Assembly: GCA_963808455.1 (NCBI GenBank)
Contig: CAWEHT010000053.1
Coordinates: forward strand, 1-15,956
Direction of reading: 5' to 3'
Source of the DNA: CAWEHT01 sp963808455
GTDB lineage: Bacteria; Chloroflexota; Anaerolineae; CG2-30-64-16
Length of the DNA stretch: 15,956 nucleotides
In this document: positions 8,014 to 15,697 of the stretch, piece by piece
How the letters are laid out: every line of letters starts with the position of its first letter
Numbering within the stretch: the stretch's first letter is position 1
Made by a program: the position numbers and the translations under genes
Notes under the pieces: generated by a model
What the model was told of the DNA's origin: nothing
The model's database searches: none
Seen by the model: only the letters and a program-made list of their open reading frames with translations

Positions 8014-9041
8014 TTCTTCCCTGCCCGAAAATGGTCCCAGCCGCCGGCCGGCAGCGTTTGCTCGGCGCAACCACCGGGCACGCGAAGCCAGCGACCCGCT
8101 TCGCCCGGCAAGACCTCGCCGATAACCGTCACCGCAAGCCCCGTCGCTGCCCGGACGGCAAGGGCTGCAGCGTCCGCGCTCTCCGGGTGGACTGTGAAGC
8201 AAAGCTCGTAATCCTCGCCGCCGCCGAGGGCCCAGGCCAGAGGACCAGCCGCAACCAACTGTGCGATCGGCCCCACAGGCTCGCCTACCGGGAGTGCCTC
8301 CGCCCACAGGCGTACACCTACCTGGCTCTCATCACAGATATGGCCGATGTCGGCGGCAAGGCCGTCGCTGATGTCAATCATCGCCGTGACCCCAGGGCAG
8401 GCGGCGAGCGCCTGCCCCTCGCGGACACGCGGGCGGGGAGTGAAGTGGGCAGCGAGCGCGGCCTCGACGAGCGCGGCAGGAAGCCCGGCACGCAACTCGG
8501 AGTGGAGCGCCAGTTCCAGGCCTGCCCGCGAGCTGCCCAGGCTTCCCGTCACCGCCACGAGGTCGCCCGGACCCGCTCCCTGGCGGCGCAGCAGGCGTGA
8601 TTCCTCGACCTCGCCCACCAGGAAGGCATCGATTGTCAGCACAGGCAGCTGGCTGACATTGCCTCCCAGGACATCCACCTCCAGGGCATCGCACTCCTCG
8701 CGCAGGCCATCGTAGAGTGCCTCGATGTCTTCGACCTCCGTGTCGGACGGTAACCCCAGCGACACCAGAAAGTGGCGAGGCTGACCTCCCACGGCGCCGA
8801 TATCGCTGAGGTTGATGGCGGCGACCTTGTGCCCCAACTGCCGGGGCGTGATGGCACCGGGCAAGAAGTGCACGCCGGCAACCTGTATGTCACAAGTCAT
8901 GAGGAGCAGGCGTCCGTTGCCAAGCCGGACCACCGCGACATCATCCCCGATGCCTTCCAGGACATCGCGAGCGTAGGCCGGTACGCGGCGCGCCAGACGT
9001 GCAATCAACCCGAATTCCCCTATGTCGGCCACTCGGGTCAT
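8010..9041 (-). CDS. thiL: ThiL, thiamin-monophosphate kinase
   Basis: ThiL makes thiamin pyrophosphate, the active cofactor, from TMP and ATP in the cytoplasm. The 343-residue protein matches the family in length. Visible motifs are GEFGLIARL at the N-terminus, IGDD (31-34), the metal-binding CDIQVAGVHF (50-59), NLSDIGAVGG (77-86), IDISDGLAADI (222-232) and GGGEDYEL (273-280). The usual GGD(T/L) motif reads GGNVS here, putting Asn at 128 where E. coli ThiL has a metal-binding Asp; I cannot tell how common this is in close relatives. The start overlaps the thiM stop and the stop overlaps the thiD start, both as ATGA, so translation of thiM, thiL and thiD is probably coupled. It is the only thi gene here without a frame break. 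Confidence 0.95.
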   Translation of the reverse strand: MTRVADIGEFGLIARLARRVPAYARDVLEGIGDDVAVVRLGNGRLLLMTCDIQVAGVHFLPGAITPRQLGHKVAAINLSDIGAVGGQPRHFLVSLGLPSDTEVEDIEALYDGLREECDALEVDVLGGNVSQLPVLTIDAFLVGEVEESRLLRRQGAGPGDLVAVTGSLGSSRAGLELALHSELRAGLPAALVEAALAAHFTPRPRVREGQALAACPGVTAMIDISDGLAADIGHICDESQVGVRLWAEALPVGEPVGPIAQLVAAGPLAWALGGGEDYELCFTVHPESADAAALAVRAATGLAVTVIGEVLPGEAGRWLRVPGGCAEQTLPAGGWDHFRAGKK

Positions 9042-9882
9042 ACGTGATCCCTCTCGGCTGCCGGCCCGATGGCCACGATCCTGGCGCCTGCCGCCAGCTC
9101 CTGTGGCGTTAGATTGTAAAGTTGGTCCAGAAGGGCTACCTTGAACGAAGCCGGCCCCCTGGCTTGCCGGGCGGCCAGCTCGCCGGCCAGCCCGAAGCAG
9201 GCCAGGCCGAAGGCCGCGGCGAAAAGGTAGTCCTGCTCGACCGCGGAGAAAGCCGCCACCATCGTCGTGGACATGCAGCCGGTGCCGGTGATGGTAGTCA
9301 GCCAGGTGTGCCCGTTGTCCACGCCAAGCACCCGTTCGCCGTCGGTAATGATGTCGCGCTGGCCTGTGATGGCAACGACGGCCCGATACCGGCCCGCCAC
9401 AGAACGGGCCACGCCTACGACGTCGTCCGGGCCACGCACGCTCTCGACGCCTCTCACCTCCGTCTGTACGCCGGCCAAAGCCCCGACCTCGCCCGCGTTT
9501 CCCCGCAGCACGGCGATGCGCAGATCAGACAGAAGTTGCAGGCTGCTGTCGGTGCGGAGTCGCGTGGCGCCGGCGCCCACAGGATCGAGCACCACGGGCA
9601 CCCCCCGCTCGTTGGCGCGCTGGCCGGCCGCCAGCATCGACCTGACCCATTCAGGGGTCAAAGTGCCCGGATTAAGACCAGGGCCCCGGCCAGGTCAACC
9701 ATCTCCGCCACCTCTTCGATGGCATGCGCCATGACCGGCAACGCCCCCACGTGAAGTGTCACGTTGGCGGTATCGTTCATGACGACGAAGTTCGTGATAT
9801 GGTGTATCAGGGGGTGTCCCTGGCGTATGCGCTCCAGCGCCTGGCCGGCACGCCGGCCGAATTCCCCACCCTTGTAGTCCAT
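9038..9882 (-). CDS. thiM: ThiM, hydroxyethylthiazole kinase (frame broken by one missing base)
   Basis: ThiM phosphorylates the salvaged thiazole alcohol, giving the second substrate of ThiE. The N-terminal part shows HPLIHHITNFVVMNDTANV and LPVMAHAIEEV. The downstream frame shows LTPEW, VVLDPVGAGATRLR, RGNAGEV, VVAITGQRDII and TGTGCMSTTM with the catalytic-site Cys. The frames switch near 9672: the coding strand reads TTAATCC, and adding one A gives LVLNPGTLTPEW as in the family. Corrected length is about 281 residues. I chose ATG 9882 (AGAGAGG 8 bases upstream) over GTG 9891, which overlaps that ribosome site. The 3' end overlaps thiL as ATGA. A 116-base gap separates it from thiE and contains only a short TGCAC/GTGCA hairpin near 9937-9950. 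Confidence 0.92.
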
Positions 9883-9998
9883 GTGGCTCACCTCTCTTTA
9901 GCACACCTCATGTGACATCTGTGGCGTCGAAGTCTTGCACAACAGTGCAGGCTCGAGATTGATCTGCCGATGACCGCCGCGTCCCGCTGGCAGCTGCG

Positions 9999-10668
9999 TC
10001 AGTGCTGCGACCCAGGCCACAATCCCTCCGCTGCACGCGCCTCGTCCACGGCGGTGCGTAGGGTGCGGGCAGCCTGCTCCGGATCGTCCGCCGCCACGAT
10101 CGCCGAGACGACCGCTACTCCGGCGGCGCCGGCTCGGATCAAGGCGCCGGCGTTGCCGGCCTTGACTCCCCCGATGGCGATCACCGGCACCGCCACGGCA
10201 TGCGCCAGCGGGCGAAAGCCCTCGACGCCTGTCGGCGCACCGGTGTCAGGTTTGGTTGGCGTTGCGAACACGGCGTTGCAGCCGATGTAGTCCGCGCCGT
10301 CGGCCACGGCCTGGCGGGCCTCCTCCAGGGTCGCGGCGGTGACGCCCAGGATCCCGTCAGGACCGAGCAGGCGGCGGGCCAGACGCGCCGGCATGTCGTC
10401 TTGCCCGACGTGGACCCCGTCGGCGCCGGCCGCCAGCGCCACGTCGACACGATCATTGACGATCAACGGGACGCCCAGCGGGCGGGTAACAGCCAGGATC
10501 TCCTGGGCCAGTTCGATCATTTCGCAGCGTGCCACACGCCTTTTCCCGCAATTGTACGGCAGTCACCCCGCCCGCCAGGGCGGCCCTGACGATGCTGAGC
10601 AGCGGCCGCCCCCCCGCCAGCTGCCGATCGGTTACCAGATACAGTCCCCAATCTATCCTCGTTGACAT
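9999..10668 (-). CDS. thiE: ThiE, thiamin-phosphate synthase (frame broken by one extra base)
   Basis: ThiE joins HMP-PP and thiazole phosphate to form TMP. The N-terminal part reads MSTRIDWGLYLVTDRQLAGG with VTAVQLREK. The second frame continues with MIELAQEIL, LIVNDRVDVALAAGADGVHV, GQDDMP, ATPTKPDTG and VPVIAIGGV, all family motifs of the TIM-barrel active site and phosphate grip. The frames switch near 10526: removing one T from ACGCTGCGAA on the coding strand gives TREMIELA directly after the REK motif, exactly as in relatives. Corrected length is about 222 residues, normal for ThiE. The ATG at 10668 has GGAGAAGG just upstream. The gene lies directly behind cytX in the riboswitch-controlled operon. 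Confidence 0.92.
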
Positions 10669-10704
10669 CCCACCTTCTCCTCTCCGGCGAGAAGCCAGCC
10701 ATCC

Positions 10705-12089
10705 TCATTCCTTCAGGTAGCCGCGGCACGCCGGAGAACTCGCGCGACCCCGCGAGGAGCAGGTAGGCGGCAAACGCGACCAGAAAGCTCGGGATGGATG
10801 CCCCCAACCAGGGCAAATCGCTTGCTACGACCTGATAGACGACGATGCCGGCAACCCACGCCAAGAGCCCGGGCGCCTGGAACCCACCCCATCCCGAAGC
10901 GGGACCAGCCACCGCTGCCAGCTTCGGATCCCCGGTACCATAGATCTCGTGCAGGAGGTAAACCTGCCGGCGCATGATAAAGAAGTCGGCAGCCAGGATG
11001 CCAAACAAGGGCACGAACACCGATCCGATCACGATGAGAAATGCCTCGTACCCACTCATGGTCAGAAAGGCGGCCAACAGCGCGCCCACCGCTGTCACGA
11101 CCACGATCAGCCAGCGCTGGCTCAGGCGCGGGAATATGTTCTGAATCGAAACAGCGGCCGAGTAGATGTCGGCGAAGGCATTGTCGGTCTCGTTGACCAG
11201 GATGACAAGCAAAGCCACGAGGCCGCCGGTCATGCCGACGATCGTGGTCGCCACAGCGTCCGGCGACGGCTGGCTCAGGTCGAGACCGAGGACGAACAGC
11301 GCGCCCAGAGCATAAAACCAGATATTGGCGATGCCGTAGCCGACAAACGTACCCCAGAACGCGCGCCGGCGTGCGCCGGGCGAAGCGGCTGTAGTCGGCG
11401 ACCAGCGGCAGCCAGGAGATCGGCGTTGCGACGACCAGGTCTACGCCGGCCCAGAACGGCAACTGGCCATTACCGGGTTGCGCCAGCAGGTGCGCCAGCC
11501 GGCCACTGCCCAACAGGTAAACCGTGATCCAAAGCGAGGCGAGCAGCATCACCCAGATGCCGAACTTCTCCAGCCAGGCACGCACGTACACAAGTGGTCC
11601 GCCCAGGGCCAGAAGCAGGCAGAAGATCGTGCCGACCGCCAGCCAGAGGCTAAGATGAGCGGCACCGAAAACTGACTCGCTGATGCGCCCGGCGGTCAAG
11701 GAGATGACCCACAACTCGAAAGCGGTCCATCCCAGGAGTTGGGCCACGTTGAGTGCGGACGCCAGGTACGAACCGCGCTGCCCCAGCACCGGTCGCAGCA
11801 GTACCATGGTCGGCGCCCCCGAGTCGCTGCCGATGAGCCCCGTCAGGGCCAGCAGCAACGAGCCAATCACGGAGCCCAGAAGGATCGCCCCCATCGCCCC
11901 GGCGAAGCTAAGCCCGGGCACGAGCAGTGCACCAGCCTGCAAGACGAGCAGACCCACGCCCAGGCTGAACCAAAACGCAAAGAGGTCATACCATCGCAGC
12001 ACACGTTGGCCCTCCGGCACCGGCTCGATGCCCCAGGCAGGCGGTGTCTGAAGGCGAATACGGCGAAACCACGAGACTAAGCTACCCAT
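10705..12089 (-). CDS. cytX: CytX-like HMP permease, NCS1 family (frame broken by one extra base)
   Basis: A predicted 12-helix permease of the nucleobase:cation symporter-1 family. The CytX branch imports hydroxymethylpyrimidine and is typically under TPP riboswitches, as here. The N-terminal frame shows PPAWGIEPVPEGQRVLRWYD, the glycine-rich helix SLGVGLLVLQAGALLVPG, IGSDSGAPTMVLLRP and LPLVADYSRFARRT. Near 11368 the frame fails: removing one C from ACGCCGG gives RRTRRAFWGTF, and the second frame carries NETDNAFADIYSAAVSIQN and the remaining helices. The start ATG at 12089 has GGAGGT upstream. The 3' end is uncertain: the second frame stays open through the thiE start to 10517, and a further missing base near 10727 would end it as VPRGYLKE at 10705. 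I used 10705 because recognisable similarity stops there. Substrate is inferred from family and context. Confidence 0.85.
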
Positions 12090-12108
12090 CGCGCACCTCC
12101 AGGTACAT

Positions 12109-12145
12109 GCAAAAACAAAGCCACCCCGGCGGCCGGGGTGGCTTT
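12109..12145 (-). terminator. Riboswitch-controlled intrinsic terminator
   Basis: A perfect 13-bp stem (arms 12145-12133 and 12129-12117 on the minus strand, 3-base loop) is followed by GTTTTTG. It lies between the TPP aptamer and the cytX ribosome site, so it is the natural expression platform: TPP binding should favour the terminator and shut the operon off. Confidence 0.9.
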
Positions 12146-12156
12146 CGCTCTCTTCA

Positions 12157-12264
12157 TTAGATGCAATCCCTGCGCCGGCATTATCCGGATCAAGTTCGTC
12201 GGGTCGAAGACATCAGTTGGGTCTTCCTCTCAGCCAGGCTCGGCCCGGCTCCCCGCGCACTAAG
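12157..12264 (-). ncRNA. TPP riboswitch (THI element)
   Basis: Read on the minus strand, the leader contains the conserved aptamer blocks in order: CGGGGAGCC (5' part), GGCTGAGAGG with the CUGAGA core, ACCC, and the thi box CTTGATCCGGATAATGCCGG followed by CGCAGGGA. The flanks TTAGTGC and GCATCTAA can close the basal P1 helix with one bulge. The element sits 68 bases upstream of cytX and is followed by a strong terminator, so it probably represses transcription of cytX-thiE-thiM-thiL-thiD when TPP is plentiful. Confidence 0.95.
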
Positions 12265-12310
12265 ACTCTCTACGGGCGCTACACTATACGCCACTTTGTT
12301 AAGTGCCCAT

Positions 12311-12339
12311 ATCATATGCACGAGAGGGCACCCTGTCAA
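12311..12339 (-). promoter_or_regulatory. Consensus promoter of the thi operon
   Basis: On the minus strand TTGACA (12339-12334), a 17-base spacer and TATGAT (12316-12311) match the housekeeping sigma consensus at 11 of 12 positions. Initiation near 12304 would place the full TPP aptamer and terminator in a leader of about 215 bases. Confidence 0.85.
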
Positions 12340-12449
12340 GCCGCTGAACTCGCAAAGTGGAGGGCGCCGCTGCCCAAAGCCATGGGCAGTCTTTCACTGC
12401 AGCCGCGGTGCAAGGGTAGCAGACTACAGAACCTGCCTTGCGCCGCCTG

Positions 12450-12458
12450 TATATATAG
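12450..12458 (+). promoter_or_regulatory. Possible -10 box giving a leaderless mccB transcript
   Basis: TATATATAG ends only a few bases before the ATG at 12462, and no clear ribosome site lies between. If TATATA (12450-12455) is a -10 element, initiation would fall at or next to the A of the start codon. The -35 position (CAGAAC) is poor, so this is tentative. Confidence 0.28.
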
Positions 12459-12461
12459 GGC

Positions 12462-14135
12462 ATGAGCCTCGCCGGACAAGCACCACTGAACGGGAGGGGC
12501 CCTATCGACGTCTTACGCTCGGCAGTCCGAATCACTAGCCCAGATAGTGTAGCAAACGCCGCCCATCATCGCGCCCTGGCGGAGACGCTGCGCGCCGATC
12601 TTGAGCGCGCGAGACAGGGCGGTGGGCCCAGGAGCCGCCAGCGCCACGAAGCACAGGGCAAGCTCTTCGTGCGCGAGCGCATCGACCGGCTGCTTGACCC
12701 GGGCGCGCCTTTTCTGGAGCTTTCGCCGATGGCAGCCTGGGACGTTTACGACGAGGCGGTGCCGGCCGCAGGGATCGTCACTGGCGTCGGCCGGGTGCAG
12801 GGCCGGGAGGTGATGATCATCGCCAATGACGCAACCGTCAAAGGAGGTTCCTACTATCCTCTGACCGTGAAAAAGCACCTGCGGGCCCAGGCTATCGCCG
12901 AGCAAAATCACTTACCTTGCATCTACCTGGTTGACTCCGGCGGGGCGTTCCTGCCTTTGCAGGACGAAGTGTTCCCCGACGCCGAGCATTTCGGGCGCAT
13001 CTTCTTCAATCAGGCGCGTATGAGCGCCCAGGGCATCCCGCAAATCGCGGCCGTCATGGGCTCGTGCACCGCCGGCGGCGCCTACGTTCCGGCGATGAGC
13101 GACGAGGCCATCATCGTCCGCGGCACCGGCACAATCTTCCTGGGCGGCCCGCCGCTGGTCAAGGCAGCCACCGGTGAGGACGTCACTGCCGAAGAACTCG
13201 GTGGCGCCGACATCCATACGAGGCTCTCAGGGGTGGCCGACTACCTGGCAGAGGACGATGAACACGCTCTCGAAATTTGCCGCAGCATCGTCGCGAGCCT
13301 GCCAAAGGCACTCAGCGGGGGCAACACCTGGATCGTGGGGCTGGACACCCAGGCACCGGAAGAGCCGCTCTATCCGGCCGAAGACCTGTACTCGGTCCTG
13401 CCGCGGACCTTTCGCACCAGTTACGACGTGCGTGAGGTGATCGCAAGGCTGGTGGACGGCAGCCGATTCCGCGAGTTCAAGGCGCGGCTACGCCACCACG
13501 CTGGTATGCGGCCTGGCTCATATCCACGGCTACCCGGTGGGGATCCTCGGCAACAACGGCGTGCTGTTGGCAGAAAGCGCGGTCAAAGGGACCCACTTCA
13601 TCGAGTTGTGCGACCAGAGGGGGGTTCCCTTGCTTTTCCTGCAGAACATCACCGGCTTCATGGTTGGCAAGGCTTACGAGGCCGGCGGCATCGCCAAAGA
13701 CGGTGCCAAGCTGGTTCACGCGGTCGCGAATGCCTCCGTCCCCAAGCTGACGGTCGTGATCGGAGGCTCTTTCGGGGCAGGCAACTACGCCATGGCAGGC
13801 CGCGCCGACAGCCCGCGTTTTCTGTGGATGTGGCCCGACGCGCGCATCAGCGTGATGGGCGGAGAGCAGGCCGCGAATGTGCTCTTGACGATCAAGCAAG
13901 GCCAACTCGCCCGCGAGGGGCAGCCTGAGCTGCCGCCCACGCAGGCAGACGAGTTCCGGCAGCCGACCCTGGAGAAATTCGAGCGCGAGGGCCATCCATA
14001 TTATTCGACAGCGCGGCTATGGGACGACGGCATTATCGACCCGGCCGAGACGCGCGGGCGGTGTTGGCTCTGGCACTTTCGGTCGTGCTCAACTCCCCGC
14101 GCGAGTCGGGCAGGTTCGGGGTCTTTCGCATGTAG
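12462..14135 (+). CDS. mccB: Acyl-CoA carboxylase carboxyltransferase, methylcrotonyl-CoA type (two frame breaks)
   Basis: The beta subunit moves CO2 from carboxybiotin to an acyl-CoA; motifs best fit 3-methylcrotonyl-CoA carboxylase of leucine breakdown. Frame 1 shows GKLFVRERIDRLLDPG, ANDATVKGGSYYPLTVKKH, DSGGAFLPLQDEVFPD and the crotonase-fold motif GSCTAGGAYVPAMSDE (200-215). An extra C near 13485 shifts the frame; removing it gives FKAGYATTLVCGLAHIHGYP, continuing into NNGVLLAES, LFLQNITGFMVGKAYE, GGSFGAGNYAM (from 13762) and RFLWMWPDARISVMGGEQAA. A missing base near 14055 shifts it again; restoring one gives TRRAVLALALSVVLNSP and a natural end GVFRM with TAG at 14133-14135. Corrected length is about 557 residues, close to known MCC-beta. 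The start ATG 12462 lacks a ribosome site; no other start codon precedes the conserved region. mccA follows 37 bases later. Confidence 0.92.
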
Positions 14136-14172
14136 CCAGGTTGCCCGGCAACCCACATCGGCGCGAGAAAGC

Positions 14173-15684
14173 ATGTTCTCCAAGATCTTGATTGCGAACC
14201 GGGGGGAAATTGCAGTGCGGGTGATCCGCGCCTGCCACGAGCTGGACATCGCCAGCGTGGCGGTCTACTCGGAGCCGGACCGGCACGCGTTGCACGTACG
14301 TCTGGCCGATGAGGCAGTGGCGATCGGTCCGGCAGCCGCCAGCGAGTCATATCTGAAGATCGACCGGATCCTGGCAGCAGCGTGTGCATCCGGCGTGCAG
14401 GCCGTGCACCCGGGTTACGGGTTTCTGGCCGAGAACGCTCGCTTCGCCCATGCCGTCGCAGAGGCTGGCTTGACCTTTATTGGCCCTCCGGCAGAGGCCA
14501 TCGCGGCCATGGGCGACAAGGCCGCGGCGCGGGAGCGTATGGCCGCAGCAGGGGTGCCGGTGCTGCCCGGCTGGCAAGGCGACGATGACGACGACACCCT
14601 GCGGGCCGCGGCCGGCAGGATCGGTTTTCCGGTGATCGTGAAGCCGGCAGCGGGAGGTGGTGGCAAAGGCATGCGGGTGGTCAACCAGGCGCAGGACCTG
14701 GGCGAGGCGGTGAGGGCCGCACGTCGCGAGGCCGTAGCCGCCTTCGGTGATGGACGTCTGATCCTTCAGCGCTACATACCGCGCGCACATCACATCGAGT
14801 ACCAGGTGTTAGCCGATGGCGACCGCGTGGTGCACCTGTTCGAGCGCGAGTGTTCGATCCAGCGAAGGCACCAGAAGATCATCGAGGAAAGCCCGTCACC
14901 CACGCTGGACGCCGGCCAACGGGCGCGCATGGGAGCGACCGCGGTGGCTGCAGCCCGGGCCGCAGGCTATCGCAACGCCGGAACGATCGAGTTCCATCGT
15001 CAACCCAGCCAGCGGCAGCTACTATTTCCTGGAGATGAATACTCGGCTGCAGGTGGAACACGCCGTCACCAGATGGTGATGGGACTCGATCTTGTTCAGT
15101 GGCAAATTCGCATCGCCGCTGGCGAGGGACTGCCTTGCCGGCAGGAGGAGCTGACACAGCGCGGACATGCCATCGAATGCCGGCTCTACGCCGAAGATCC
15201 CGCTAACGCCTTCCTCCCGGCCTCGGGGCCGTTGCTTCGTTTTGCCGAACCGGCAGGGCCAGGTGTGCGCGTGGACAGCGGCGCCGCCACCGGCGACGAG
15301 ATCCCTGTTTTCTATGACCCGTTGATCGCCAAGCTGATCGTGCATGCCGCGGATCGCCCATCGGCAATCCGCAGGATGGAGGTCGCTCTCGGCGAAACGG
15401 TCTTGCTCGGCATCCCGACCAACTGGCAGTTCCTCCGCGACGTGCTGGGCCATCCCGACTTCCGGGCAGCTAAGGCCCACACAACCTGGATCGACGAAGA
15501 GCTGGCAGATTGGCGCCCGCCGATGTGCGAGCTCCCGCCCGAGGTGCTGGCCGCGGCCGCCCTGTCGGAAATGCAAATCTTACAGGCCGGCACGGTCGCG
15601 GAGTTGCCGGGTGCGGCGGCACGGCAATTGCCTGACCCCCACAGCCCATGGCGAATCGCCAACGGCTTCCGCGTCGGTGGGTAA
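14173..15684 (+). CDS. mccA: Biotin carboxylase (MCC alpha subunit), with a short out-of-frame stretch
   Basis: This subunit carboxylates biotin using ATP and bicarbonate. It starts MFSKILIANRGEIAVRVIRA and shows GVQAVHPGYGFLAENA, the ATP-grasp loop KPAAGGGGKGM (157-167), FERECSIQRRHQKIIEE, and GVRVDSGAATGDEIPVFYDP with AKLIVH. Residues about 274-299 of the open frame do not match: an extra C at 14995 and a missing base near 15071 put 25 residues out of frame. The shifted frame carries the catalytic motif YYFLEMNTRLQVEH (Glu codon 15032, Asn 15038, Arg 15044), so the enzyme is probably intact. The open frame also runs upstream into mccB only because of the mccB frame break; the true start is ATG 14173. 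It ends at SPWRIANGFRVGG, which in full-length MCC-alpha is the linker before the BT domain. Confidence 0.92.
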   Translation: MFSKILIANRGEIAVRVIRACHELDIASVAVYSEPDRHALHVRLADEAVAIGPAAASESYLKIDRILAAACASGVQAVHPGYGFLAENARFAHAVAEAGLTFIGPPAEAIAAMGDKAAARERMAAAGVPVLPGWQGDDDDDTLRAAAGRIGFPVIVKPAAGGGGKGMRVVNQAQDLGEAVRAARREAVAAFGDGRLILQRYIPRAHHIEYQVLADGDRVVHLFERECSIQRRHQKIIEESPSPTLDAGQRARMGATAVAAARAAGYRNAGTIEFHRQPSQRQLLFPGDEYSAAGGTRRHQMVMGLDLVQWQIRIAAGEGLPCRQEELTQRGHAIECRLYAEDPANAFLPASGPLLRFAEPAGPGVRVDSGAATGDEIPVFYDPLIAKLIVHAADRPSAIRRMEVALGETVLLGIPTNWQFLRDVLGHPDFRAAKAHTTWIDEELADWRPPMCELPPEVLAAAALSEMQILQAGTVAELPGAAARQLPDPHSPWRIANGFRVGG

Positions 15685-15697
15685 GCGAAGGAATCAC

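Noticed and set aside
7153..8307. 384-residue minus-strand frame as a single protein
   Set aside because: It joins a shadow of thiL, the N-terminal part of thiD and out-of-frame thiD sequence; only the middle part is real.
9937..9950. Small TGCAC/GTGCA hairpin between thiE and thiM
   Set aside because: Five-bp stem without a T-run; probably chance, and it would interrupt an otherwise coherent operon.
12370..12389. CTGCCC/GGGCAG inverted repeat in the thi-mcc divergent gap
   Set aside because: Only a 6-bp stem with an 8-base loop and no T-run; too weak to call a terminator or operator.
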